Position numbers and translations under genes: made by a program. From NCBI GenBank assembly GCA_963681505.1, contig OY811982.1, forward strand, positions 6,283,152 through 6,347,151: a stretch of DNA of 64,000 bases, read 5' to 3'. The DNA is from Eunapius fragilis (taxonomy: Eukaryota; Porifera; Demospongiae; Spongillida; Spongillidae). This document shows, piece after piece, positions 35,361-46,960 of this stretch. Each line of letters opens with the position of its first letter. Within the stretch, counting starts at the first letter, position 1. The notes beneath the pieces were generated by a model. The model did no database searches. It was not told where the DNA came from and saw only the letters and a program-made list of their open reading frames with translations.

Positions 35361-36521
35361 AGACCTTATCTTCAAACCACAGCATGCCCAGGTCAGGGAA
35401 AGTACTGCCCACATAATGAACCAATCTAATTCATCACAGTGGGTGGGCCTAAGATAAAAACACACATCCACCCCCACACACCTACACAAACATACTGCAT
35501 GGCCACCACTTCAAAATCCTTGCAAACCATTCCTTGTGACAAGATTAGCTGACACCAAATTAAAGCTGTTTCATTACACATGCAACTAACTGTATCTTTA
35601 GAACTAAAAGTACTGTAACTGTGGGCTTTGATTGGGGAGGAACTAGGTATTTCACTGAGTACCTAGGGTATGGGCTTTAATTGGGGAGTTATACGCACAT
35701 ACTGTACACACACAGACTTCATAGGGACTGGGTCATTTTACTTTATGTTAGTGGATTGCTTCAAAACGTACTCACACCACCTCTTACATTAAAACTGACT
35801 TACTATTGGAGGCCTTTGAATCATCAACTCCTACAGATTAGATCACACAGCTGCATGTACTGGGAAGATGATGGGCTTCAGTTGGAGAGGAACTAGGGTA
35901 TTAGAAAAGGAGTGCATTTCAGTGTGCATGGGTACTGTACTCCAGTATAGCATTTACTCCATCTAATGCACACCCTCTATGAAACCACAGCTAAATAGCA
36001 AACTTTGGATGCCACTCCTACAAATCTGTTCAACCAACTGACAGACTTATGCTCCACAAGCACACACACACAGATAGTGTCCATGTATACTTAAGGTCAG
36101 GCACCAGTTATCATTTTTACAGCATAAGTTTGTTTTGTACGACGCCATTTGAATAATTATTGGAGCCTGCCTTAAAGTGCATTGAGTGGGTATTGGCTTT
36201 GAGGAACAACTAAGGCATGGGCTGCAAATACAGGATATGCCTTTCATTGGATGGTAGTGTGGGTAGATAATGCATAGCATGCATGCACACAGAAATACAC
36301 ACACAGTAAGAGACTTCATACACAGATTGTGCCACTGGCCAGAGGCTTCCATCCTGGACAACTCAGAGGACCCCAATGTGTAATACTACCCAATATGAAA
36401 GTGGGGACATGAGATTTACTTAACCCACCCTCCTCCCCACTGCCCACCCAGCAGTCCATTTCTTGACTCTTGAAATTTGCTATCAGCTGAAATTATCCTA
36501 AATCATTTTAAGTAGTGGAGC

Positions 36522-36522
<1 letters not shown>
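35361..36522. other. No gene seen
   Basis: Several degenerate copies of a GGGCTTTGATTGGGGAG-like phrase (near 35625, 35670, 35870) are present. No gene or RNA was recognised. Confidence 0.45.

Positions 36523-36603
<81 letters not shown>
36523..36603. repeat. TG dinucleotide microsatellite
   Basis: About 80 bases of nearly pure (TG)n. Open frames across it are artefacts. Confidence 0.97.
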
Positions 36604-36606
<3 letters not shown>

Positions 36607-36667
36607 GTACTGGACTTACTAGTTACATTTACTGGACTGCTTGTTGTACATAAATACGTGCGTGCTG

Positions 36668-36706
<39 letters not shown>
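36668..36706. repeat. AC dinucleotide microsatellite
   Basis: About 39 bases of (AC)n, joined directly to a right-arm fragment of the foldback module. Confidence 0.95.
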
Positions 36707-36707
<1 letters not shown>

Positions 36708-36760
36708 AATCCTACATCCCACTCTATTTCTCAAAGAGAATTTTTTTTATCTACTTGTAT
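36707..36760. mobile_element. Solo right arm of the foldback module
   Basis: AATCCTACATCCCACTC...AAAGAGAAT...CTACTTGTA matches the outer right arm of the modules at 6225-6498 and 27966-28249. The rest is missing, replaced by the AC repeat. Confidence 0.6.
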
Positions 36761-36816
36761 AAAATATCATGATATTCACAGCATATATTACATAACTGTT
36801 TTGCACAAATCTTGGT

Positions 36817-36880
36817 ATAGGCTTGACGCCCTACCACCCAACCAAACGCGGTGGTACATGGTAGGGCCCGCCCGACTAAC
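36817..36880. repeat. Small foldback, copy 1
   Basis: It contains CCCTACCACC, CCAAACGCGG and TAGGGCCCGCCCGACTA. Its reverse complement matches 53726-53801, so the two copies lie in opposite orientation about 17 kb apart. Confidence 0.65.
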
Positions 36881-37642
36881 ATACACGCACACGCACTCAC
36901 ACACACACAAAGGCCTACATGTAGACACACGCAATCACACACACGAACTCCAGATCTCGCGCGCACACTGGTGCAGTCATCAACTAATGTTGTAAACCTT
37001 GGTACAGCCAGCGCTGAACAGGCCCCATGACATCATTCTTTCGCACTAAAAAAGTAACCCATTCAATTAGCCAACATCCCAGTTAATTAATTAATTAGCA
37101 TTTAGCCATGTATCCGGCCGTATCATGGAAGCTACATGTACATTAAAAACACTCAACAAGATGGTGCTAATTGTATCCTAGTCCTTGTGACCCAAAACAA
37201 TTTAAAATTCAAATAGCCAAATTTTTTTAAATAATATCTCTAAAAATAATACAACTGCGTGATCTCTTATTCTGGGGGCCCACAAAATCAGAATCTAAAC
37301 TGGTGTAAGAATTATGAGCTGCAGAATACATTAGGTGTGAAAAAGTTGATTTTCCATACATCACTATGGAAAGTGCTGTTTTCACAAAAACTACAACAAT
37401 TTTCAATACAAAGCAGCTGTTTTTTGTTCAGCTAAATCAAGATCGTACGTATCTGAAACAATATTGATAGCACAAAAGTTGTACCATATTATGTGATTAA
37501 TTAACAATCAAGTTTATAAAACGCCGTTCATTTTCTATGGGAATTATCCGGAAGTATACGCGAATGTACAAACCGCAACAATTGTCAATTCCCTTTGACC
37601 ACGCATTTCTGGATATGGTTAATAATACATGCACGGAACTCA
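36881..37642. other. No gene seen
   Basis: Contains CA-rich sequence (36885-36945), a TTAATTAATTAATTA stretch near 37084, and the 3' flank of the LRAT-like gene. Confidence 0.45.
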
Positions 37643-38127
37643 TCAATTTTGCATGTTTAGAAGCAAGAGTGCAATTGCAATGCATACGAACACACTGTAA
37701 ACAGTGAAGATCAATAAAAAATTTGCATATTTCCCCTGTGGGGTCACATTGCGTCCGATGAGGCACCAGTTAGCAAATGACTCGCAGTTGTTATAAAACA
37801 CACTATAAGTTGCCTCATGTAGTCTCTGCTGTCCACGATCAACAGGGTCCAGAAACACGGGATCATTGAATGGATACGTGATACGTTCCAATGTTGATAG
37901 CTGGTCTGTCGAGTAAACCACCCTATCTATACGAACTGTAGCAATTGGGCCAGAGCCAGAGCTTTGTCCAGAAATACTTAAAAAAGAGTTTACAATAACT
38001 CTCCCATCTGCCTCCTCAGAAGGACTACTATAATGGATGACTTCAATTGTGTTGTCATTGATGACCTTCATCACAATCATGTGGTGATAGTACAAACCAG
38101 ATAATCTTCTGACCCTGATGTGATCTC
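37643..38127 (-). CDS. LRAT/NlpC-P60 family protein, last exon
   Basis: The exon begins after a CATTGCAG acceptor (38128 side) and stays open to its stop. It reads DHIRVRRLSGLYYHHMIV with the catalytic-type His, then a hydrophilic middle, then YSVFYNNCESFANWCLIGR, which carries the NCExF block with the catalytic Cys, and ends in one hydrophobic segment (FLLIFTVYSVFVCIAIALLL). This is the order in lecithin:retinol acyltransferase and HRAS-like suppressor proteins, which transfer or cleave lipid acyl groups through a Cys-His pair and are membrane-anchored by a C-terminal helix. The exon codes about 160 residues, nearly the whole domain. Upstream exons on the minus strand were not found. Confidence 0.75.
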
Positions 38128-38811
38128 CTGCAATGGAATAAATTGATTGTCAGCTATATACAATTACATTCACAGCTACTTAACCATAGTCTTATAAAGC
38201 ACTCGTACAAGAGCTTTTTATTAGTTTTGATCAGACAGCTTGGTGCATAGTATTTCAAGGGAACATATAGCCGCATGCATTAAAAAACTATGCACCTATA
38301 CTGCTTCCTAAGCAACCCGCAAGGATGCATGTTTTTATTTAAACGCTGAAACAAGACAGAAAAACCATAGAATATTTAGACAGGGATTGGAAACGGGTCA
38401 AGTGAGCCATACATTTTACGGTAGAAGGCTATGCGACATCAATATTATAATGGATAGCACCTTTGAGTTTGGCGGGAAAATGTTTTATAGCTATAGTTTT
38501 GGTGAAATCTGTATCTTGTAGAGTCTCGAATGTATTCCACCCAATTCATGAAAGGTAAGGTTTGTCTAGAAACGTGTTTGAAGTTCTAGTGAACAAATCT
38601 TAGGAGTTTTTAATAAAACTGAGAAATGATGCAAGTGCGATACGAAAGGCTAAGCATACCCTGCAAAACCAAACGAGGCCATCGAAAGAGTAATACCGAT
38701 AAAGTTATTCAAAGGTAGCTACCTACTCTTGCAGTCTTACTACGCTTGATTTACAATATGACATTGGTGGCTGAACATTAAGGATCAATTACGCACCAGA
38801 GTAATGTGCAT
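38128..38811. other. Upstream of the LRAT exon; P-type terminus motif
   Basis: At 38366-38404, CATAGAATATTTAGACAGGG followed by ATTGGAAACGGGTCAAGTGA matches the P-type terminus. No partner end was seen in the right orientation. Otherwise nothing is supported. Confidence 0.45.
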
Positions 38812-39105
38812 GAATGAATGAAATAAAAAACCCCTATGAGAAAGTTGGTGGGATGTAGGATATGAAGGCAATGGTGGTGTAGAAAGCTAGGAAACAAGAG
38901 TCTGCAATAGTAAGGGAAAATGTCATAATCCTGTATTTAGCACACAAACATAGTACATGCTACAAACAGGCTAAACATAGGACTATGACATTTTCCCTTA
39001 CTATTACAGACCCTTGTTTCCTTCAAGGGCTTTTTACACCACCATTGCCTTCAAATCTTCTATCCCACCAACTTTCTTATAGAGAAGGTATCTTATATAC
39101 TTGTG
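38812..39105. mobile_element. Foldback module of the hairpin family, standalone copy
   Basis: Arms run from GAATGAAATAAAAAACC to TTATATACTTGTG, with AGAAAGTTGGTGGGATGTAG and its complement, and TAGCACA near the centre. It corresponds to the terminal module of copies 1 and 3 but has no hairpin or coding part attached, so the module can exist alone as a MITE. Confidence 0.7.
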
Positions 39106-40044
39106 AACGTACGCACATTATAATAACTACATTAATTCAGTCGTATTTTAACCATTGGATGCTCTGCCAACTCTTTGCTCTCAAAAAATGATCTGCCTCA
39201 GATCCCAGACATCCCACACCACCCTATGGACTTGATGTTCCCTAACCGTACAGTAATGAAGCTAATTCTAACTTCCGAGCATGCATTTAGCAAGGGCGTA
39301 GACATGTTTATAAGGGTGGAGGGGCTAATTGTGGATGGGGGTTTATACTCGCGATTCAGTGCTGTCCACTTCAGGCCCGATACGAAAAGCGGGGGGAGAG
39401 GGGGGTGTGTGTGTGTGTGCTGTACACTTCAGGCACAATACAAAAGGCGGGGGGGGGGCTGCTTAGTGGAGGAGGGGGAGGTACCTTAAATGAAAGGGCA
39501 ACTCTATGATCTCTATTGAATAGCACTCGCTTTACAATTGATCATTAAAAACTTCAGAAATTTTAATAACTCAAGTGCAAAAATCTGGGGGGGCTAAATC
39601 CCCCCCCCTGCCCCCTCCCCCTCCCACCCCCATTGTCTACACCTTGTTTAGCGCGCTCCGTAGGATTAAAAGCTATCTACGAAGCACAATGAACCAGGTG
39701 AGATTAAGCTCTCACTGACATCATCAAGCTAGAGAACTGACATCGCAGGTGAATTTGTTAGCAGTTCGAGCATAGGACAAAGGCATTTGGCAATCCTTGA
39801 TACTAGTAATGATACCCAAAGTCCCCTAGTACTTATAGAGATTGAATCTTGATCAGTTAATTAATATGCTTTTGCCACACCCATCTTCGCATTGTCCGGT
39901 TACATATGATTCTGTTGTTGCATCTATAGCTTATAACATCAACACGGGCCAGGCATGTACTTCGAAATCAACGCACGCGCGCTTTGGATGCGTGCCACGC
40001 CCATATTAATATTTAATAAATGGCCGCACCTGGGCCTGCTTAAT
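39106..40044. other. No gene; G-rich repeat units
   Basis: Two copies of a unit (CACTTCAGGCCCGATACGAA, AAGCGGGG) lie at about 39365-39470. The same unit recurs at 44735-44950 and reversed near 40340-40428 and 45222-45280. No coding sequence was recognised. Confidence 0.5.
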
Positions 40045-40213
40045 GTTATCAGAAGGGAAAATGTATTTAGCACATTTCTAGGGCATGTGTTGTTGTACAT
40101 GTGCTAAATATAGGACTATGACATCCCTTCTGATAAGACCTTGTTTCCTTGCTTTTTACACCACCAATTACAATAACCTTCAAATCCTATATCCCGCCAA
40201 CTTTCTCGTTGTA
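40045..40213. mobile_element. Foldback module of the hairpin family, partial copy
   Basis: The left arm is reduced to GTTATCAGAAGGGAAAATG with a deletion next to TTTAGCACA. The right arm is complete (GTGCTAAATATAGGACTATG...CCAACTTTCTCG). The asymmetry shows a truncated insertion or internal deletion. Confidence 0.65.
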
Positions 40214-40585
40214 TATTAACGCCCGTATAGCCCTTATAGCCAAACGGGCTATACGGGCTATACTTAAATGCATGTAAGCTACCTATCCAGGGACAAATAC
40301 CAGATGGAAGGGGGGGGGGGGGGGGGGGTTGGGGGGTTCTGGGTTGCAACCCCCCCTTTCATAAAAGGTACCCCACCCCCTTCCGCTAAGCAGCTCCTCC
40401 ACCCCAATTTTCTTATCGTGCCTGAAGCCATATATATAAGAGTAGAGGGATAGGAAACAAATCACGTGAGCCATACTCTACTGTAGATTTTACGGCACGT
40501 AGTCCGCATAGTTGTTAATTGAGTGTGAAGCACTACTCCCCCAAAACGACGACTAGAGTTTGAAGAGATAGAGAACGTTTGTGCA

Positions 40586-43375
40586 ATGAATCTGATAAAG
40601 CTGCGGACGCTGATCACGGTGGTGCAAGTTTTGTTAGTGGCACATGCCTACAACGGTAGATACGTGCGTTTGTAGTAATTACATATATATGTGAACTGAG
40701 GCGTACATAATAAGCTTTTTACGGGGAGAAAACAAGGTGCCGTTTCATGTCTGCATAGACCTGATGAATCGGACTGGGCACTCCAAGTTTAGGCTGGACT
40801 GCAGAACAAAGAGGAAGACACTACCAGTGCACATCCCCTTAGATAAAGTCAGCTTGCATGTTTCCTGTCTCAATTCCACTAAAAGACCTTCCTCTAAAGG
40901 TTTGTATGTAACATACACTTTTCTGGACTGACATTGAATTTCAGATATCAATTCATTTGGAGATAGTGAACAGTACTGTGTTTGAAAGTATCAACCGTCT
41001 CCTAGCACACATGGAATAGAGTGATGTACTTCAACCTGGTAGGTATAAGTGGATTTTAAAAGTTGTTCGAAGTAGTGAGATCACATTAACTTTTGACAGG
41101 ATGGGTGAAGTTTCCTATTGAAGATGGCACACAGGTGTTATTTTCAAAGCTGTGGAAGTCTGCAGATGGCATCGTAGATATTATGACAAATCTTCGGATT
41201 ATGTACAACTTCTCTTGGGAAGTCACTGTTAGTGGAAAACTGGTCCCCCAACAGGACACATGCTTATTGATGCACAGCCTTCCAGCATTAATTAAATCTG
41301 GTACATACATTTTTAATGGTAATACTGTATTTCACTACTGTATTCATTTCCAGTTTCAGATTTGGGTGTAGCCATCAAGACTGTTGATGCTAGCCAACTG
41401 TGTGTGGGGAATCCAGATGAGATCTTCGAGGTTCTGATGACTAAAAAGACATTATTAAGCAGAGATGGTATGTATTGTATCATACTGAGTTTTTTTTATT
41501 AATTTATTGAGATCATACATTTTCATTAGGAATCAGTGTAGTGGCAGAAGTGGAGGAATTGATGCTTGGTTACACTACCATATGTTCAAGTGGCTGTGAA
41601 ATTCTTATATGCATTGGTCCAGCAAAACGGTGTTTGCAGTGCACCATGCATCACAAAAGTCTTTATGCAATGATTTCACAGAACAGAGCAGACACCAATA
41701 CTGAAACGGTCATGCCTACCAGTCACACAAACTATCGTTACATGTCTGCACCAGATCTTCGCAGTTGTCTTACCTTGCTTCATAAAGAACAATGCAAAAC
41801 AACATTGCAGCTTGAGCGGCTCAGGAAAAAGGTGGCTCATTTTTGTGAAGAGGATATTGATATGGAAGTAGATGCTGAAACTCATGATGGCTTGAAGAGC
41901 ATTATAGTCAACAATTCTGCTACTGTTGTTGGTTCCTATCCACCTGATTCTCTGGAGCGAATATTAACAGCAGGAAAAAGCAGCTTAAACGCACGTTCAA
42001 TGAAGTGGCATCCATTGATGATTAGGTGGTGTCTCTACTTGAGCCACATTTCCTTGAAGGCTTACGAGGCAATGCACAGATCTGGAATACGTAAACTGCC
42101 AACACAGCGTACATTGAAGGACAACACTTATTTTACATCCACTACCATTGGATTCTCGGCAGAGGTGGATCGCCAATTGATGGATGCTGGTAAACTGTGC
42201 AATTGTGCTGAGCATGAGAAGTGCGTTATTCTTATTATTGATGAAGTACACATCAAAGAAGATTTAGTGTTTGACAAACGTAATGGCAACCTATTGGGTT
42301 TTACAAGTCTAGGTAACATAAATGATAAGTTATAGGGGCTACACAAGTTCATAGCTGGAGAGGAAACGAACGACCTAGCCAAGTCAATGCTTGTCATCAT
42401 GGTTCTGGGTCTGTTCAATAGGTTGTGCTTCCCTTATGCACAATTTGCAACAACATCGTTGACTGGAGACCAATTTATTGACCCCATTGGAGTGCTGTGG
42501 CAAGGCTGGAAAGGTGTGGCTTTAAGATGCTGGGCATCACAGCTGATGCGGCTTCATCAAACCGTTGCTTTTATAAACTCCATCAAAAACAGTCACATCT
42601 GGATAGCAAGATTGTTAATCTTCATGCTCCAGAACGTAACATTTTCTTCTTTTCTTACCCACCTCATTTAATAAAGACAGTGAGGAATTGCCGGTTGAAC
42701 AGGAGGATGTGGGTAAGTGAGAGAGGGGGAGGTTCTTATGTCATTGAGTTTTTAAACATTGCTTTCAGTGCAATGGAAAAGAGATGTTGTGGTCACATCT
42801 CAAGGAGTTGTACGAGTTAGATAATAACCCTGCAAGGACTGTTCCTGGCATGCGCATAGTGCCAAAATTCAAGTATGAGCACATTCATTTAATTCCATTC
42901 TCTAAGATGATGGTCGATCTTGCGGCACGAGTTAATTTGTGGTTCTTGCTCATTGTGCATTGTAACATTTTTCTACATTAGGTGTTGAGTAAATCTGTTG
43001 CAAAGGCAATCGAACTGACTGGTGGGCCAGCAGTTAGTGAAACGATAAAATTCATTAGCATGATGGATAAGTTTTTTTGACTGTTTTAATGTTGACAATT
43101 ACAACAGTGGTTTTTACACAAAGGAAGCCATTCAAGCAGCCTTATAGGTCCTCAAATGACTTTAGGATGACTTGGTTAGAAAAGGAGTTTCTACCTTACC
43201 TAGACAAATGGGAACAAAATGTATTGTCTCGTGATGTTGAAGGTGATAAGGGCAACATGTTGCTTAGTGCTGAAACTCTTCTCGGAATTCGTCTTACAGG
43301 TCAGTTGCTCTTTTTGATGCTTTTCACATGCGTGGGGGGTGGAGCGGGGGGAAGTTCAGACATCATTAAATGCAA
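40586..43375 (+). pseudogene. P-element-like transposase, intron-containing, decayed
   Basis: Putative exons are 40586-40655 (signal-like start MNLIKLRTLITVVQVLLV), 40759-40899, about 40945-41040, 41099-41300, 41354-41467, 41530-42712, 42769-42930 and 42982-43375; most introns (41301-41353, 41468-41529, 42713-42768, 42931-42981) are 50-60 bp with GT-AG ends. The core reads KWHPLMIRWCLYLSHISLKA, the first catalytic-type Asp in CVILIIDEVHIKEDL (GAT at 42240), the second in GITADAASSNR (GAT at 42545), then NLHAPERNIFFFSYPPHLIK and YEHIHLIPFSKM. This matches P/THAP9-type transposases (RNase H fold with insertion domain). Breaks: TAG at 42333, frameshifts near 42490 and in the T7 run at 43072-43078, another near 43115, and stops in the third exon. 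The C-terminus is missing. Confidence 0.8.
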
Positions 43376-43794
43376 TTGAAAAAAACTTCTATAGTGAACA
43401 TGTACATGTCCCAACTATACAGAGCAAGACAGCCCAGTGTGGATTCAACAAATCAAAAGATTACACTACGTTAAGAAACTCTTAAACATCTGGAAATCAG
43501 AAACTGCATAATCGCACGTGTCATTAGGTTTAGGTTAACGATGAAATAAGAAGCAAGATGGAGGACAGGGTACAGACATGGTCCTAGCATTCATTAACCC
43601 CTCACCTCCAGAATTGCCTCGACCTCTTCCAAAGTGGACCCATATGTCTCACGTCCAACCTGCTCTTCAGCCAGGGTCAGCCAGTCACCAAGGCAACCAA
43701 AACACTTATTAAACTCCACCCATCTCTCTAACATTGCTATCTGCTCAGTGACCTAAACAGGGGGGGGGCCCAGAGGGCGGCATTTCATATCAAT

Positions 43795-43838
43795 GGGGGG
43801 GGGGGGGGGGGGGCGGCCGCCCCCCCCCCCCCCCCCCC
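43795..43838. repeat. Adjacent long G and C runs
   Basis: About 20 Gs, GCGGCCGC-like middle, then about 20 Cs. It can fold as a G:C hairpin or a G-quadruplex on either strand; it may also mark an assembly join. Confidence 0.8.
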
Positions 43839-44734
43839 TCCATCAAGCCTATGCTGGATCCGGGGCTGCTTGGCATCGAGCCATCTTAGGTATGTTAAGA
43901 CTGGCTACACTATATTTGGAATTTGAATTTTCTGCAAATTCAAACATTACAACATGCCGCTTTTCAGTTTGGGTACTTCTTGTAGCTATTCTCTTTATAC
44001 CAAATCTTTGTTCAATGATCCCGCAAATTAATTCAATTGATAGTTGCCATAGCAAACTTATAGCAGTTTATTGCATCGCGCTCCGAAATATGGGGGCGTT
44101 TCATTACGTTTTCGCAAAACCCGGGTGATTTAATATCGTTTGTGGACAAAAACAGTTATACCCTAAACTACCAGAATTAAGCCCCCCCCCCCCCCCCCTC
44201 TCCGCCCCCAACGCGAGAGAGTAAAAAAAAATGGTATCTTTTTTAAACGATCACAACTTCGGATCCTTCAGCAGGTCTATCTAGCTTTTTCAAACTCAGC
44301 TTTATATATCATTTTGCCTACGAAATATGTAACCAGTTTATCTAAGTCTCACGTACCTTTGAATTAAAATAGTCCGAAATTTGATGGGATTTAAGAGAGC
44401 CGTAGCTTTTCAACCGCACACCTCGAGACGTTCCAGGTACCATATATGATAAGCGAAACCATTTCTCAAGACTAGTATGCTGTTACTTTGCATTTACCTG
44501 TTTCACAGTCGTTACTTTTTTCCGTCGAAAGTATAGGAGTTGGAATCGCAAAGCCATTTTTTAAACTTAAGCACGTTCCAACAATGAGAATGCAAAGATT
44601 GAATGGTAAACAGGCGAAAGTGGTTTAAAAAATGGCGGTGCGATTCCAATTTTTTTTTTTTTTAATTGTAGTCAGTCTTAACACACCCGAGATGATGGGT
44701 GGCCTGGGTATGAGAAGCTGCTGGTGTTAGGTCG

Positions 44735-44950
44735 TGTTCAGCGGCCGATACAGGTTTTAGGGGGGGGGGGGGGGAGGGCACGGATGGTGGGTGTGGCTGG
44801 GGGTGGGGTGGGGTCGGCTTCTGGCCCGATACGAATTGCGGGAGGGGGGGGGGGGGGGAGGGTGCTGTCGGTTTCTGGCCCAAAACGAAGAGCGGGGGGG
44901 GAGGGGGGGGGGGTACTGTCGGTTTCTGGCCCGATATGAAGGGCAGATGG
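44735..44950. repeat. G-rich tandem units
   Basis: Four to five units of GTCGGTTTCTGGCCCGATA, CGAA and a run of G. Open frames on both strands (glycine/arginine- or proline-rich) are by-products. Similar units lie near 39365-39470. Confidence 0.75.
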
Positions 44951-45099
44951 GGGTGGGGGAGTATGATCGCTTATCGGGGGGCCCGGGATATAGTACAGTA
45001 GTAGAGTTCATGCGTGCGGATATCAATAGGCAGCGCAATCGTGCAGCTATATTATACAATGCGGCCCGAAAAGTTATGAATGTATAAATGCAGGTAAGG

Positions 45100-45177
45100 G
45101 GGGGGGGGGGGGGTGGGTGGGCTCGTGCCCCGAGTGCCCCCCCCCCCCCCCCCCCCCCCCCCTGGATCCGCCGCTGG
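45100..45177. repeat. G run, C run and hAT-like end
   Basis: A G run (about 45099-45113), a C run (about 45138-45162), then CTGGATCCGCCGCTG, the terminus type seen at 29349-29363. Probably the right end of a hAT-like MITE nested in the P-type transposon; its left end was not found with confidence. Confidence 0.5.
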
Positions 45178-45228
45178 TGTTGATCGGCTACGATTCCTAT
45201 CCTTCTACTCTAATATCTATGCTGAAGC

Positions 45229-45598
45229 GGACAGCAACCCCCCCACCTCCCTGCTTTTCGTATCGCGGGTCTAAACCCCTCCTTTTGGAAAATCCTGTAT
45301 CCGCCCCTGCTATCGTTAGCACCCACCCTAAATAGCTATTGCGTGCAGTAACAGAATACATTTAAAGGCTAACCTGCATGTAAATCACGAAGGTTTCTTA
45401 CTTTCCAAACCTGGTAATCAACCTCGTCATGGGGCTCAGTGTAACACTCATTGCTCATTCCACCGTTAAGCGTCTCAGGGGCGGATCAGAGATAATATAA
45501 AGAGGGATTGGCAACGTGTCACGTGATCCGTAGAAATTTTTGTGTGCTGTTAATACCGTTTGTGCCATAATTCCATTGTGTTGATTTTTTCATAGGCT
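45229..45598. other. No gene; P-type terminus motif
   Basis: At 45487-45525, CAGAGATAATATAAAGAGGG, then ATTGGCAACGTGTCACGTGA, another P-type terminus-like block. It has no convincing partner. Confidence 0.45.
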
Positions 45599-45760
45599 GT
45601 AACTCGAGTTCCTAGTTCCCAGACCGCGTCAAATTTCAAGTGCGGCCTGGGAACTGGAAACTCGCGTACTGCTTGTAAAATTCCCAGTGCGGTCTGGGAA
45701 CTGGGAACTCGTGTACCGTTTGTGCCAAAATTCCAAATGCGGTCTGAGAACGCGTACTAT
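45599..45760. repeat. Imperfect tandem repeat
   Basis: About three units carrying TGCGGTCTGGGAACTGG with alternating orientation of the GAGTTCC/GGAACTC motif, so the units also pair as short inverted repeats. Confidence 0.7.
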
Positions 45761-45818
45761 TAATGAAAATAAATCCATACCCAGAATTACACAAAATTAA
45801 TATCAAGGGGATTACTAA

Positions 45819-46100
45819 TTAATGATGTTCGTGATTCCATAACTCCTCACAAGGGAATGTGGCATCATAACAAGCAGAAAGAGCAGTAGTGGTGGAGTCA
45901 TAGTCTCCACAGGGGCAAACTGGGTCAGGGACTTCCACCTGCTCCAAATCTGTACCTTCAAAAAACTCATTCCAATCGACTCCAAAAGAACTGATTCCAT
46001 CCTGGAGGAAAGGATTTGATTTTCGCTTATAAGCTCTAATAACACTTCCCTTCGCTAAACAAGCTGCATCATTAACAGCAGCATAATGTACACGTATCAC
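45819..46100 (-). CDS. Hypothetical open frame or 3' exon
   Basis: A minus-strand frame of about 93 codons reads VHYAAVNDAACLAKGSVIRA, YKRKSNPFLQDG, FGVDWNEFFEGTDLEQVEVP and ends with CPCGDYDSTTTA...CEELWNHEHH. The composition looks protein-like rather than repeat-derived, and the Cys-containing end is suggestive, but no family is recognised and no start or upstream exon is clear. It could be a 3' exon of a host or transposon gene. Confidence 0.3.
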   Translation of the reverse strand: MIRVHYAAVNDAACLAKGSVIRAYKRKSNPFLQDGISSFGVDWNEFFEGTDLEQVEVPDPVCPCGDYDSTTTALSACYDATFPCEELWNHEHH

Positions 46101-46674
46101 ACCAACACAAAGATCACCATTAAGTTATAGAACTCAATGTCTATGACCCAAAATCACTTTTAATTTGAGCCATCCAGTTAATGCTCTTTTAACAAATAAC
46201 TCCTTCCCATTTGATAGGTATCAAGTGCTACCACAATTAGGTCACAACTTACACTAGATACATCTTCAAACTGCTCTGTTCCTAAGGGGAGGCCAGAGCT
46301 GGGAAGCTCAAGAATACCCCTAGTCCACAACTGCAGAGGAGACAAATTGTGCTCTGTACGAAAAGGGTAAGGCTTTAACGGATCGGATCAGAATTCAGAT
46401 ATCCTATCTGAATGGCCAACGGATCGGATTCAGTTTCGTTTCCAAAGTCGGAAGAGATTCGGATTATAGCCCGCCCAATCCGATCGGATGCTAACACGTA
46501 TATCTGAGTATCCGGTGGTCTGGGGCCGAGGAAGAGCAGCCATTTTTTTCCCCCCAAGTTCAACAGTCCGCGTGGCCGTTTCGTTTTGTATTTTTGGCAA
46601 AAGACGGTGTGTGAAATAAACGTAAGCTATTCAATTCTTTTTCAATTTCAAATTTTGCCACGCCCTTTTCCGAT
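46101..46674. other. No gene; GGATCGGAT-type motif
   Basis: AACGGATCGGAT recurs at about 46378 and 46428, with ATCCGATCGGAT inverted near 46478. Otherwise nothing is supported. Confidence 0.4.
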
Positions 46675-46960
46675 TTGGGCCAGCCCCGGATCCAGGATTT
46701 GGCTAAGGGGGGGGGCGGTTTTACTGGAGGGGCGGCACATTGACAATGAATACATATGGAACGCCGTATGTTGCAAAACTTTTCACCAGGGAGCGGGCCA
46801 TGTAGTCAGCAATGAATTATATTTCAGCGCCCCCTAATGTGCACGTTACGCGCCCCCCCAAAAAACTCAACCTGGACTCAATAATACCTACGCGCCCGCC
46901 CTGGTAGCATTAATTCATGAATTTCATTAACGTGATTTGGAGAGGGGGCGCTAACAACAA
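46675..46960. repeat. Dispersed repeat, plus-orientation copy
   Basis: Contains CCGGATCCAGGATTTGGC, a G run, then GAACGCCGTATGTTGCAAAA, CGGGCCATGTAGTCAGCAAT, GCGCCCCCTAATGTGCACG and ATTCATGAATTTCATTAACG. The segment 46760-46960 occurs reversed at 51280-51460. Confidence 0.8.

Larger units (their letters stand above)
40429..45221 (+). mobile_element. P-superfamily DNA transposon
   Basis: The left end is CATATATATAAGAGTAGAGG then GATAGGAAAC. The right end, on the opposite strand, is CATAGATATTAGAGTAGAAG then GATAGGAATC; about 26 of 31 positions agree. Both ends are flanked directly by the same 7 bp, CTGAAGC (40422-40428 and 45222-45228), as expected of a target duplication. Inside is a P-element-like transposase gene in plus orientation (40586-43375). 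The right third (about 43.7-45.2 kb) holds G/C runs, G-rich tandem units and a hAT-like end (CTGGATCCGCCGCTG), which are probably nested insertions. P elements typically make short (about 8-bp) duplications; the 7-bp size here is as observed. Confidence 0.8.

Noticed and set aside
36526-36762. Frames of alternating Val-Cys and His-Thr
   Set aside because: TG and AC microsatellites.
44662-45087. Proline- and glycine-rich open frames
   Set aside because: They arise from G and C runs in tandem units inside the P-type transposon.
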